Positions 22,675-33,700 of a stretch of DNA of 64,000 nt are shown piece by piece. The stretch's first letter is position 1, and every line of letters starts with the position of its first letter. The translations under genes and the position numbers were made by a program. The DNA is taken from contig JAVGWX010000018.1 in assembly GCA_036924085.1 (NCBI GenBank), forward strand, positions 20,745,964 through 20,809,963, written 5' to 3'. Below the pieces are notes generated by a model, which did not search any database, was not told where the DNA came from, and was given only the letters and a program-made list of their open reading frames with translations. The stretch comes from Ariolimax columbianus. Its lineage: Eukaryota > Mollusca > Gastropoda > Stylommatophora > Arionidae.

Positions 22675-25600
22675 TTCTTCTTCTTCTTCTTCTGCGTACA
22701 CAGTCAGACAGTAACCATTATTTTCTCGAAAAAAGCGGCGGTCATCCTGAGACTCTCGCCACTACCATAGAGCTTGTCTTGCAGTTCCACTGGCAATGGC
22801 CACATCTGCTCTCTCTGATCCTCGTATGTCGGGCAGTTCTGCAGCAGATGTTCAGTGGTCATTTTACCAGTACCGCACGGGCATTCGTCGGTACACCCTA
22901 TCTTCAATTTGTTGAAGAGGTGGTACCTCAGTCTGTTGTGGCCAGTGCGAAGTCTGAAGACAACGACCTGCTCTCTTCGGTTCAACTGGTAATAGGCATC
23001 GTTTTTGGTGTAACCAGTATGTTCGGTTTCCCATTTGGACATGTACCTGGCTTTGATAAGCCGTTTTGACTCTTCGTACGTCATACTGGTATCTATTTGT
23101 GGTAGCCTTGCACCTTCTTTTGCCAGTCTGTCTGCCTCCTCGTTGCCTTGGATGTTGCAGTGTGACGGAACCCACTGTACCACTACCCTTTTTGGTGCGG
23201 ACTGTTGGCACAGTTTGCAGAGTGCTGCTCTTAAGTCATTAAGCTTAGTGTTTTTCTGGCTTTTTAGTGCTGTGACTACTTCGAGAGCATCTGTCAGCAG
23301 GACTATATGGCTCTCATTTTCACTGTGTGTTACCATTTCTTCCACTGCCGCCCTCAGTGCCTCTGCCTCTGCTCTGAAATTGCTCGTGTACTTACCAGTA
23401 GCGAATGACATTGTTATTTTTCTGCCATTTGGTAGGTTCAGGAATGCTCCTGCCCCTCCGTTCTGTGTAGTGTTTGTTACAGAACCGTCGGTGTATGCAT
23501 GGGTCCAGTCCATGCTTGGGTAGCTTTTCGTTATGAAGCTTAGGGTAGTGTCTCTCCTTTCTTTTTCACTCTGGCAGTTTTTGTTTGCAATACCTGGTAT
23601 ATTTTCTACCACCTCTGGAAATATATCCTGCCTCCAAGTAGGTTTTCGTACAGTAGTGATGGGTTTTGGTGTTGTTAGTGCGTTTATGGGATCTTCGTGC
23701 ATCTTTGCTTTGGCTATTTCTGCAAAGTTTCTCCGCTTTAGTTTCCCAGTTCCCAAATTGTTTAGCCTCTGGTACATTGGATGGTCCGTCAGTCTTCGGA
23801 GTTTCTCTGACTGCAGCTGGGCTCTGCAGTCTCTTCTGTCGGTCATGGATTGCAGTTTTGTAATCTTTTCAAGTTCTACAATTGGCGTTGACTTCATGCC
23901 ACCTGTTATAATTCTCATGGCTTGGTTTTGAAGTTTGTTAACTTTATCGAAGTTCGCCTTCGCTGCTGTTGTCCATGCCGCGATGCCATACTCGAGAACT
24001 GGTCTCACTCTTCCAGTGTACAGTTTCTTTAGTATGCCTTCGTCTGCTCCCCAGCTTGTGCCAGCAAGTTTCCTCATGATCGCCATTCTTTCTCTGGCTT
24101 TCATTCGGTTTCTCTCAATCTGACTTTTCCATGTCATGCGCCGATCAAATGTGACTCCCAGATAGGTTGGGTTGTCGTTTGGCTGCAGGATTTTGCCATT
24201 TAGGCTTAATTTGGTACTTTGGGGTTTTAATGAGAGCGAGAATATTGTGCACGTGGTTTTCTCCTCGTTTATTTTGACCAGCCATGAGTTCGCCCACTCT
24301 TCCAGCGATGTTAGGGCCGTTTGCATCCGATTTCTTGCTATGGTGAGATTCTTTTCAGAGGTCCACATAGCCAGATCGTCTGCAAACATTGAGCTATGGA
24401 CTCTTCTTGGTATATTCTCTGTAATGTCGTTTATATATACCAGGAAGAGTGTGGGTGACAGTACTCCCCCTTGGGGTACTCCCTGCTCGAGTGTCACCTT
24501 TTTGCTCATCTGCCCTTGTACTTGGACTCTGGCCGTTCTTTGTTTGAGGTAGTGGTTGATCCACTTGTACATCTTCCCACAAACATCACTTCTCCTTAGC
24601 TTGACTCTAAGTCCATCCTTCCAGACTTTGTCAAATGCCTTTTCCAGATCCACCCAAACAGCTACTGTGTGTTTCTGTGCCTGGTAGGCATCTTCTATCT
24701 CCTGGGCTATGAGGATGACCTGGTCCTCAGTGGATCTGTGCTGTCTAAAGCCGGCTTGCTGTGGAATTAGTATTCGTTTTTCTTCCAGATGCCACATCAG
24801 TCTGGTGTTTATCATCCGTTCCATCAGCTTGCCGACACAGCTCAGTAGGCTTATGGGCCTGTATCCATTCGGATCTGTTTTGTCCTTTCCTGTTTTTGGT
24901 ACTGGTACCAGTATTGCATCTTTCCATGCCTGGGGTACAATACCCCTTTTCCAGCTTTGGTTCAGGACTGATAGTAGTTTTTTCTTCGCTGTTTGGCCCA
25001 GCCCCATCAGCATTTCGTTTGTTATCCCGTCTTTTCCGGGAGATTTCCTTTTCTTAAGTGTTCTCATAGCCTCTTCCATTTCGCGCATTGTTAGTGTGGC
25101 CATCATGTGCTCTTCAGGAGCCGTATTTATGTTTTCGTGTCCCTTTAGCTCTTCGCTAATGTCTGTATGCTTTTCTGCAGGGACCTCGATGTGGTTTGCT
25201 CTGGCATAGTGATCGACAAAGGCGTTTGCGGCTTTCTTACCTGTGATCAAGTTCTCGCCCTGCTTGATAGTAATTTGTTTATTTGACGGGGTTTCGTCGT
25301 TCATGGCTCTGACTAGCTTCCATAGCTTGTTCCCTTCTTTGTCCAGGTTTAAACTTTCCGTTTTATTTTTCCAACTTTCTCTTGCTGTTTGCTTGAGAGT
25401 GTGTTTGTACTTCGCCGTGGCGGCTTTGAGGGCGATGTTTGCCTCCATGGATTTTTCACGCTCTGCCATGTTCCTAGCATTTGTTACTGCATCTTCCACT
25501 TTCTGCAACTCATCATTCCAGTAGGGCTTATAGTTTTTCCTAGCTCCTCTTGGGATGGTTTCAGTGGCGGCTTGCATTATTGCCTTGCTTAGGCTCTCTA

Positions 25601-28186
25601 CCATGGGCTTCATTTTGGTGTTTCGTGTGTTGATGGTTTCACACAGCCCATCTGTCAGGATTGCAAAACTGTCCCAGTCGGCTCGTTTGTAATTCCAACG
25701 TGGGAGCGGTTTTGTTTCCTGTGGGCCTACTTCCATGTCAATGGTTAGCCTGATCGGCCTGTGGTCGCTACCTGCCAGTTGGTTTAGCACCTGGCGGTCT
25801 ATTTTATAGTGTATGTCCTGTGTGGAGAAGGCCAAATCTGGAGTCGAGGTTGTATGCCATGTTCTTGAATAGAAGCTAGGGCTATCCTCCGGCCTATTGA
25901 TTAGGGAGAGATTTGCATCTATCTCCCAATCTTCCACTTCGTCACCTCTGCTGTCTGTGTCAGAGTATCCCCATCTCTCCGAGTGGCTGTTGAAATCTCC
26001 AACTACTATGCAGTTGGAGTCTCGTACCTCCATACTCGAGAGCGATAGGTCTCTGTTTGGTGGTCCGTACAGATTGAAAATGCGGAGCTTCGTCTCTTGA
26101 GCCATTATGTCAACTCCTACAATTTCTGCTTGTCCGGTGTGATTGACAGGTACCGCGCTACTCGGTATGCTGTTTCTGGTCAGTATCAGGACCCCTCCTT
26201 TGTGGCCTTCTCTATCTAGACGGAAGGTCTGGTATCCTCTGATTGAGAATTTATGGTTATTGTTGAGGTGCGTTTCCTGGATACATGCCACGTCAATCTT
26301 ACCTTCATGCAGGTGGTGTGTTAGGGAAAGTTTTTTGTTAATGACTCCCTCCGCATTCCACTGTAATATTTTGAGGGTCTTGAGGTTTTGGCCAATAGAC
26401 GTTACCCCATAGCCATGTGCCTTGACTCCACGACACATGGGTGGGTGACCACCAGTAGTCAAGGGTGGGCCCCTTCGAGGCGTGGGGCCCGGCGCTATCG
26501 CTGCCTGGCGGGTCTCCTCAGGATGAGCGCCATGCGTTTTTCGAATAGGTTGTGCTGCCATCATACTGTGATTTACGTTGCACTGTTTTGTTAGGCTTGC
26601 GGCCCCGTGCATCCGATTTCAACAGGCGTTTCTGTAGGGATGCCCTCCTTAGCCTTTGGCTGTCCCCAACCTATCTGCAAGGCAGCAGTTGTTTACGATC
26701 GGAGTTTTCTCTCCTATGGAAGTTGTCTTACCAGACTATCGAGTCTTCACTACTCGTGTCTATAGGGTGCAATGATGATATGTGATATATGAGATGGACT
26801 GGTTTACCCGGAAGAGAGGCAGTCCAGTGTGTCTGTATCCCAGGATCGTCACGTCCTGCCAGAAACGTAGCATTTGCATGTGAGTGGGGTATCTCTTTTT
26901 CCCTTTATTTTCTTGGCTTCTATGCAGGGATGGTACGCCTAGCATTCCCCGCCACCTGGGGTGTTGACACAGTGGGGCAGGTGTGCAATGTCCGCTGGTC
27001 TGCATCTCTTCTGCGTCCAGCATGATAGTTATGGCTGATAACGTGCAGAGGTAGATATCGTAACCGGAGTGCATTTAGCCAGAGGACAAGCCTGGTAATG
27101 TCACAGAGATGTTGATCGCCTGGTGTGCGGACAACTCTCATGGTCAGTGGTTGAGTCTTGACAGTTCACAGTGTCGTGGCTGCTCTACTGTTTTCGACAC
27201 CCCGACCAGGTTCTAAGTCTTTGGTTGGTGTTTTTTCGCACCCCATCGCCGTATAGGGTGAGTATCAAGCAGTTGTCCGCCCGCTTTGATTTGCGGGCGG
27301 CAAGGACCTCTTACTGTGGCTCTACCTGATAGGGCTGGGGCGCAAGCCCCAGGTCCCGAGCATGTAGGAGCCTCCCATTGCAGTGGTGCTGAGATTTTGG
27401 GCGGGATTGCGGCTTACAAGGGTTCGGCCGTAATCCCCCACATGGTAGCCTCGCGCCCTTGGCTTATCAGCCTGGTACGTGAACCAAAGTGTCTGCGGCT
27501 CCTCTCGATTTGAGCTGGTTTTCCGTAGCAACGCCCTGTCATTTGTAGGGTAAAACTGACCTGTCTTCAGATCTATTTCCAGCACCCGTTCACTATTTGG
27601 TCAGACGAATTTATTGAGGGCTTTTGTTTGTCAATGACCAGGTATTTGAAATCTGCGGTTTCTGCGGAGTTAAACACGATTTCCGTAGCGTTCTTTCATT
27701 TGAGTGTTTGAGAGCTGACTTGTCGTCCGTGAGTCTAATACCAGCGTACGTTCATTATTAGACCCAAACGGCAGTGCTCTCAATTTGTCAGTTGTTCTAC
27801 AGTATTGGCGTGTTCAGTCAAATTAAGCCGCAGGTTCCACACCTGGTGGTGCCCTTCCGTCAATTCCCTTAGCGAGACAATCAAGTTTCTTAAAGGGTAG
27901 CCCCAAAAATTTTCGAGGGTCTAATTCCAGCACATGTTCTCTATTAGACCCCACGAAGGTGTACTTTTTGATAGTCATTCTGCAGTATTGGCGTGGTAAG
28001 TTAACTTAGGTCTCAGGCTCCACTCCTGATAGTGCTCTTCCGTCAATTCCTTTATTGAACACTGGATGCAGACAAAACCGAGCCACAGGGGACATAACCC
28101 CAGATTTCTGGGGGTCTAAGTCCAGCACCAGTTCCTTATTAGACTCCAGAAGAGTGGTCTCGGCATGTCAATCATTTCGGTGTTGG
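22675..28186 (-). mobile_element. Full-length APE/RT/RNase H LINE, left copy
   Basis: About 5.5 kb on the minus strand: 5' leader (28186 down to about 26613), one 1302-codon ORF (22704-26612), a very short 3' UTR and a (GAA)n tail (22675-22693). It mirrors the right copy at 29229-34721. The leader carries two diverged 18S-like monomers at 27809-27869 and 27991-28051 (antisense on the plus strand) and joins true antisense 18S at 28187. The mirror offset changes by 19 nt between ORF and 5' end, partly from a short AAACCGCAG-type insertion around 27660. No ORF1/gag is visible. The clade is probably in the I/Ingi-like group of RNase-H LINEs, inferred from domain order. Confidence 0.93.
22704..26612 (-). 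CDS. LINE polyprotein: endonuclease, reverse transcriptase, RNase H (left copy)
   Basis: Intact 1302-codon frame. It should nick target DNA, reverse-transcribe the element RNA from that nick and degrade template RNA. Residues 80-292 are an exonuclease/endonuclease/phosphatase-fold AP endonuclease with LQWNAEG, IQETHL, VVGDFNSHSERWG and SDHRPI motifs. Residues 515-790 are the RT, with KSPGKDGI, VDLEKAFDKVW (first Asp), GVPQGGVLSPTLF and the catalytic FADD at 743-746. Residues 1036-1165 are RNase H (YTDGS, AEAEAL, LLTDAL, GNEEAD). A CPCG...EHLLQNC Cys/His cluster (1244-1260) closes the protein. It differs from the right copy at about 21 residues, with no frameshift or stop. The first Met sits about 80 residues before the endonuclease; the true start could be one of several Mets. 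Confidence 0.95.
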   Translation of the reverse strand: MHGAASLTKQCNVNHSMMAAQPIRKTHGAHPEETRQAAIAPGPTPRRGPPLTTGGHPPMCRGVKAHGYGVTSIGQNLKTLKILQWNAEGVINKKLSLTHHLHEGKIDVACIQETHLNNNHKFSIRGYQTFRLDREGHKGGVLILTRNSIPSSAVPVNHTGQAEIVGVDIMAQETKLRIFNLYGPPNRDLSLSSMEVRDSNCIVVGDFNSHSERWGYSDTDSRGDEVEDWEIDANLSLINRPEDSPSFYSRTWHTTSTPDLAFSTQDIHYKIDRQVLNQLAGSDHRPIRLTIDMEVGPQETKPLPRWNYKRADWDSFAILTDGLCETINTRNTKMKPMVESLSKAIMQAATETIPRGARKNYKPYWNDELQKVEDAVTNARNMAEREKSMEANIALKAATAKYKHTLKQTARESWKNKTESLNLDKEGNKLWKLVRAMNDETPSNKQITIKQGENLITGKKAANAFVDHYARANHIEVPAEKHTDISEELKGHENINTAPEEHMMATLTMREMEEAMRTLKKRKSPGKDGITNEMLMGLGQTAKKKLLSVLNQSWKRGIVPQAWKDAILVPVPKTGKDKTDPNGYRPISLLSCVGKLMERMINTRLMWHLEEKRILIPQQAGFRQHRSTEDQVILIAQEIEDAYQAQKHTVAVWVDLEKAFDKVWKDGLRVKLRRSDVCGKMYKWINHYLKQRTARVQVQGQMSKKVTLEQGVPQGGVLSPTLFLVYINDITENIPRRVHSSMFADDLAMWTSEKNLTIARNRMQTALTSLEEWANSWLVKINEEKTTCTIFSLSLKPQSTKLSLNGKILQPNDNPTYLGVTFDRRMTWKSQIERNRMKARERMAIMRKLAGTSWGADEGILKKLYTGRVRPVLEYGIAAWTTAAKANFDKVNKLQNQAMRIITGGMKSTPIVELEKITKLQSMTDRRDCRAQLQSEKLRRLTDHPMYQRLNNLGTGKLKRRNFAEIAKAKMHEDPINALTTPKPITTVRKPTWRQDIFPEVVENIPGIANKNCQSEKERRDTTLSFITKSYPSMDWTHAYTDGSVTNTTQNGGAGAFLNLPNGRKITMSFATGKYTSNFRAEAEALRAAVEEMVTHSENESHIVLLTDALEVVTALKSQKNTKLNDLRAALCKLCQQSAPKRVVVQWVPSHCNIQGNEEADRLAKEGARLPQIDTSMTYEESKRLIKARYMSKWETEHTGYTKNDAYYQLNRREQVVVFRLRTGHNRLRYHLFNKLKIGCTDECPCGTGKMTTEHLLQNCPTYEDQREQMWPLPVELQDKLYGSGESLRMTAAFFEKIMVTV

Positions 28187-28210
28187 CCGTGTTGAGTCAA
28201 ATTAAGCCGC

Positions 28211-28259
<49 letters not shown>

Positions 28260-28530
28260 TTTGCAACCATACTTCCCCCGGAACCCAAACACTTTGGTTT
28301 CCCGGAAGCTGCCCGCAGAGTCATCGAAGCAACTCCTGCGGATCGCTAGTCGGCATCGTTTATGGTCAGAACTACGACGGTATCTGATCGTCTTCGCGCC
28401 TCTGACTTTCGTTCTTGATTAATGAAAACATTCTTGACAAATGCTTTCGCAGTAGCTCGTCTTGCGGCGATCCAAGAATTTCACCTCTAACGCCGCAATA
28501 CGAATGCCCCCGTTTGTCCCTGTTAATCAT
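28187..28530 (-). rRNA. 18S rRNA fragment (antisense), about 344 nt
   Basis: The complement contains the universal GGAATTGACGGAAGGGCACC element, GAAACTTAAAG, GAGGTGAAATTCTTGGAT and CATTCGTATTGCGGCG, in normal 18S order. It covers the middle of the gene, roughly from the GATTAACAGGGACAAACGG region to CTCAACACGG. It is fused at 28186/28187 to the 5' leader of the left LINE and at 28530 to a sense 18S fragment, so it is a rearranged piece. Confidence 0.93.
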
Positions 28531-29155
28531 ACACTTTAAACCCTTTAACGAGGATCTATTGGAGGGCAAGTCTGTTGCCAGCAGCCGCGGTAATTCCAGC
28601 TCCAATAGCGTATATTAAAGTTGTTGCAGTTAAAAAGCTCGTAGTTGGATCTCAGGCGCAGGCGGGCGGTGCGGCTCGCGCCGGTTCACTGCCCGTTGTC
28701 TCCTGCCCTACCGTCTGCCGGCTCTCTCCCACGGGTGCTCTTCGCTGAGCGTCCTGGGTGGCCGGCGCGTTTACTTTGAAAAAATTAGAGTGTTCAAAGC
28801 AGGCCTCGGCTGCCTGAATAATGGTGCATGGAATAATGGAATAGGACCTCGGTTCTATTTTGTTGGTTTTCGGAACTGGAGGTAATGATTAACATGGACA
28901 AACGGGGGCATTCGTATTGCGGCGTTAGAGGTGAAATTCTTGGATCGCCGCAAGACGAGCTACTGCGAAAGCATTTGTCAAGAATGTTTTCATTAATCAA
29001 GAACGAAAGTCAGAGGCGCGAAGACGATCAGATACCGTCGTAGTTCTGACCATAAACGATGCCGACTAGCGATCCGCAGGAGTTGCTTCGATGACTCTGC
29101 GGGCAGCTTCCGGGAAACCAAAGTGTTTGGGTTCCGGGGGAAGTATGGTTGCAAA

Positions 29156-29204
<49 letters not shown>

Positions 29205-29228
29205 GCGGCTTAATTTGACTCAACACGG
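28530..29228 (+). rRNA. 18S rRNA fragment (sense), about 700 nt
   Basis: Contiguous sense 18S from TACACTTTAAACCCTTTAAC through GCCAGCAGCCGCGGTAATTC, a variable GC-rich segment, GAGGTGAAATTCTTGGATC, GTTCCGGGGGAAGTATGG and GGAATTGACGGAAGGGCACC to CTCAACACGG at 29228. There the true 18S continuation is replaced by the LINE leader. Small departures from the other 18S copy (GTTGCC for GGTGCC; GGTGCGG for GGTCCGG) suggest it is non-functional or a different variant. It has neither 5' nor 3' end of the gene. Confidence 0.94.
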
Positions 29229-29830
29229 CCAACACTGAAATGATTGACATGCCGAGACCACTCTTCTGGAGTCTAATATGGAACTGGTGCTGGACTTAGA
29301 CCCCCAGAAATCTGGGGTTATGTCCCCTGTGGCTCGGTTTTGTCTGCATCCAGTGTTTGATAAAGGAATTGACGGAAGAGCACTATCAGGAGTGGAGCCT
29401 GAGACCTAAGTTAACTCACCACGCCAATACTGCAGAATGACTATCAAAAAGTACACCTTAGTGGGGTCTAATAGAGAACATGTGCTGGAATTAGACTCTC
29501 GAAAATCTCTGGGGCTACCCTTTAAGAAACTTGATTGTCTCGCTAAGGGAATTGACGGAAGGGCACCACCAGGTGTGGAACCTGCGGCTTAATTTGACTG
29601 AACACGCCAATACTGTAGAACAACTGACAAATTGAGAGCACTGCCGTTTGGGTCTAATAATGAACGTACGCTGGTATTAGACTCACGGACGACAAGTCAG
29701 CTCAAATGAAAGAACGCTACGGAAATCGTGGTTAACTCCGCAGATTTCAAATACCTGGTCATTGACAAACAAAAGCCCTCAATAAATTCGTCTGACCAAA
29801 TAGTGAACGGGTGCTGGAAATAGATCTGAA
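29229..29830 (+). repeat. LINE leader monomers: 18S-like segment plus hairpin
   Basis: Monomers of roughly 185-195 bp. Each begins with an 18S-like block: the true 18S at 29166, then diverged copies at 29364-29424 and 29546-29606, both starting GGAATTGACGGAAG. Next comes a CCAAYACTG motif, then GTCTAAT at 29271, 29466 and 29652 pairing with TTAGAC about 25 nt later. The loop conserves GAAC then GCTGG. A fourth, degenerate hairpin unit (29790-29827) keeps GTGAACGGGTGCTGG without the full stem and without the 18S block. The 29364 block is more diverged than the 29546 block. Function is unknown; a promoter, ribosome-related or integration role is possible. Confidence 0.85.
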
Positions 29831-30043
29831 GACAGGTCAGTTTTACCCTACAAATGACAGGGCGTTGCTACGGAAAACCAGCTCAAATCGAGAGGAGCCG
29901 CAGACACTTTGGTTCACGTACCAGGCTGATAAGCCAAGGGCGCGAGGCTACCATGTGGGGGATTACGGCCGAACCCTTGAAAGCCGCAATCCCGCCCAAA
30001 ATCTCAGCACCACTGCAATGGGAGGCTCCTACATGCTCGGGAC

Positions 30044-30061
30044 CTGGGGCTTGCGCCCCAG
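30044..30061 (+). promoter_or_regulatory. Perfect RNA hairpin in LINE leader
   Basis: CTGGGGC, loop TTGC, GCCCCAG: a 7-bp perfect stem. It is present in both copies. Role unknown. Confidence 0.6.
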
Positions 30062-30095
30062 CCCTATCAGGTAGAGCCACAGTAAGAGGTCCTTG

Positions 30096-30119
30096 CCGCC
30101 CGCAAATCAAAGCGGGCGG
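30096..30119 (+). promoter_or_regulatory. GC-rich RNA hairpin in LINE leader
   Basis: CCGCCCGC, loop AAATCAAA, GCGGGCGG: an 8-bp perfect stem 35 nt after the preceding hairpin. Conserved in both copies. It could block scanning or mark an RNA-protein contact; this is inference. Confidence 0.6.
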
Positions 30120-30783
30120 AAAACTGCTTGATACTCACCCTATACGGCGATGGGGTGCGAAAAAACACCAACCAAAGACTTAGAACCTGGTCGGGGTGTC
30201 GAAAACAGTAGAGCAGCCACCACACTGTGAACTGTCAAGACTCAACCACTGACCATGAGAGTTGTCCGCACACCAGGCGATCAACATCTCTGTGACATTA
30301 CCAGGCTTGTCCTCTGGCTAAATGCACTCCGGTTACGATATCTACCTCTGTACGTTATCAGCCATAACTATCATGCTGGACGCAGAAGAGATGCAGACCA
30401 GCGGACATTGCACACCTGCCCCACTGTGTCAACACCCCAGGTGGCGGGGAATGCTAGGCGTACCATCCCTGCATAGAAGCCAAGAAAATAAAGGGAAAAA
30501 GAGATACCCCACTCACATGCAAATGCTACGTTTCTGGCAGGACGTGACGATCCTGGGATACAGACACACTGGACTGCCTCTCTTCCGGGTAAACCAGTCC
30601 ATCTCATATATCACATATCATCATTGCACCCTATAGACACGAGTAGTGAAGACTCGATAGTCTGGTAAGACAACTTCCATAGGAGAGAAAACTCCGATCG
30701 TAAACAACTGCTGCCTTGCAGATAGGCTAGGGACAGCCAAAGGCTAAGGAGGGCATCCCTACAGAAACGCCTGTTGAAATCGG

Positions 30784-33700
30784 ATGCACGGGGCCGCAAG
30801 CCTAACAAAACAGTGCAACGTAAATCACAGTATGATGGCAGCACAACCTATTCGAAAAACGTATGGCGCTCATCCTGAGGAGACCCGCCAGGCAGCGATA
30901 GCGCCGGGCCCCACGCCTCGAAGGGGCCCACCCTTGACTACTGGTGGTCACCCACCCATGTGTCGTGGAGTCAAGGCACATGGCTATGGGGAAACGACTA
31001 TTGGCCAAAACTTCAAGACCCTCAGAATATTACAGTGGAATGCGGAGGGAGTCATTAACAAAAAACTTTCCCTAACACATCACCTGCATGAAGGTAAGAT
31101 TGACGTGGCATGTATCCAGGAAACGCACCTCAACAATAACCATAAATTCTCAATCAGAGGATACCAGACTTTCCGTCTAGATAGAGAAGGCCACAAAGGA
31201 GGGGTCCTGATACTGACCAGAAACAGCATACCGAGTAGCGCGGTACCTGTCAATCACACCGGACAAGCAGAAATTGTAGGAGTTGACATAATGGCTCAAG
31301 AGACGAAGCTCCGCATTTTCAATCTGTACGGACCACCAAACAGAGACCTATCGCTCTCGAGTATGGAGGTCAGAGACTCCAACTGCATAGTGGTTGGAGA
31401 TTTCAACAGCCACTCGGAGAGATGGGGATACTCTGACACAGACAGCAGAGGTGACGAAGTGGAAGATTGGGAGATAGATGCAAATCTCTCCCTAATCAAT
31501 AGGCCGGAGGATAGCCCTAGCTTCTATTCAAGAACATGGCATACCACCTCGGCTCCAGATTTGGCCTTCTCCACACAGGACATACACTATAAAATAGACC
31601 GCCAGGTGCTAAACCAACTGGCAGGTAGCGACCACAGGCCGATCAGGCTAACCATTGACATGGAAGTAGGCCCACAGGAAACAAAACCGCTCCCACGTTG
31701 GAATTACAAACGAGCCGACTGGGACAGATTTGCAATCCTGACAGATGGGCTGTGTGAAACCATCAACACACGAAACACCAAAATGAAGCCCATGGTAGAG
31801 AGCCTAAGCAAGGCAATAATGCAAGCCGCCACTGAAACCATCCCAAGAGGAGCTAGGAAAAACTATAAGCCCTACTGGAATGATGAGTTACAGAAAGTGG
31901 AAGATGCAGTAACAAATGCTAGGAACATGGCAGAACGAGAAAAATCCGTGGAGGCAAACATCGCGCTCAAAGCCGCCGCGGCGAAGTACAAACACACTCT
32001 CAAGCAAACAGCAAGAGAAAGTTGGAAAAATAAAACGGAAAGTTTAAACCTGGACAAAGAAGGGAACAAGCTATGGAAGCTAGTCAGAGCCATGAACGAC
32101 GAAACCCCGTCAAATAAACAAATTACTATCAAGCAAGGCGAGAACTTGATCACAGGTAAGAAAGCCGCAAACGCCTTTGTCGATCACTATGCCAGAGCAA
32201 ACCACATCGAGGTCCCTGCAGATAAGCATACAGACATTAGCGAAGAGCTAAAGGGGCACGAAAACATAAATACGGCTCCTGAAGAGCACATGATGGCCAA
32301 ACTAACAATGCGCGAAATGGAAGAGGCTATGAGAACACTAAAGAGAAGGAAATCTCCCGGAAAAGACGGGATAACAAACGAAATGCTGATGGGGCTGGGC
32401 CAAACAGCGAAGAAAAAACTACTATCAGTCCTGAACCAAAGCTGGAAAAGGGGTATTGTACCCCAGGCATGGAAAGATGCAATACTGGTACCAGTACCAA
32501 AAACAGGAAAGGACAAAACAGATCCGAATGGATACAGGCCCATAAGCCTACTGAGCTGTGTCGGCAAGCTGATGGAACGGATGATAAACACCAGACTGAT
32601 GTGGCATCTGGAAGAAAAACGAATACTAATTCCACAGCAAGCCGGCTTTAGACAGCACAGATCCACTGAGGACCAGGTCATCCTCATAGCCCAAGAGATA
32701 GAAGATGCCTACCAGGCACAGAAACACACAGTAGCTGTTTGGGTGGATCTGGAAAAGGCATTTGACAAAGTCTGGAAGGATGGGCTTAGAGTCAAGCTAA
32801 GAAGAAGTGATGTTTGTGGGAAGATGTACAAGTGGATCAACCACTACCTCAAACAAAGAACGGCCAGAGTCCAAGTACAAGGGCAGATGAGCAAAAAGGT
32901 GACACTCGAGCAGGGAGTACCCCAAGGGGGAGTACTGTCACCCACACTCTTCCTGGTATATATAAACGATATTACAGAGAATATACCAAGAAGAGTCCAT
33001 AGCTCAATGTTTGCAGACGATCTGGCTATGTGGACCTCTGAAAAGAATCTCACCATAGCAAGAAATCGGATGCAAACGGCCCTAACATCGCTGGAAGAGT
33101 GGGCGAACTCATGGCTGGTCAAAATAAACGAGGAGAAAACCACGTGCACAATATTCTCGCTCTCATTAAAACCCCAAAGTACCAAACTAAGCCTAAATGG
33201 CAAAATCCTGCAGCCAAACGACAACCCAACCTATCTGGGAGTCACATTTGATCGGCGCATGACATGGAAAAGTCAGATTGAGAGAAACCGAATGAAAGCC
33301 AGAGAAAGAATGGCGATCATGAGGAAACTTGCTGGCACAAGCTGGGGAGCAGACGAAGGCATACTAAAGAAACTGTACACTGGAAGAGTGAGACCAGTTC
33401 TCGAGTATGGCATCGCGGCATGGACAACAGCAGCGAAGGCGAACTTCGATAAAGTTAACAAACTTCAAAACCAAGCCATGAGAATCATAACAGGTGGCAT
33501 GAAGTCAACGCCAATTGTAGAACTTGAAAAGATTACAAAACTGCAATCCATGACCGACAGAAGAGACTGCAGAGCCCAGCTGCAGTCAGAGAAACTCCGA
33601 AGACTGACGGACCATCCAATGTACCAGAGGCTAAACAATCTGGGAACTGGGAAACTAAAGCGGAGAAACTTTGCAGAAATAGCCAAAGCAAAGATGCACG

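Noticed and set aside
29811..30636. ORF1/gag of the LINE (87-, 73- and 104-codon frames)
   Set aside because: They overlap, have no zinc knuckle, coiled coil or RRM, and one starts at GTG. They are conserved only because the two copies are nearly identical.
29229..30783. HDV-like or hammerhead self-cleaving ribozyme in the LINE leader
   Set aside because: Looked for because R2 and trypanosomatid LINEs have HDV-like ribozymes. I could not assemble the required pairings or a hammerhead core by eye.
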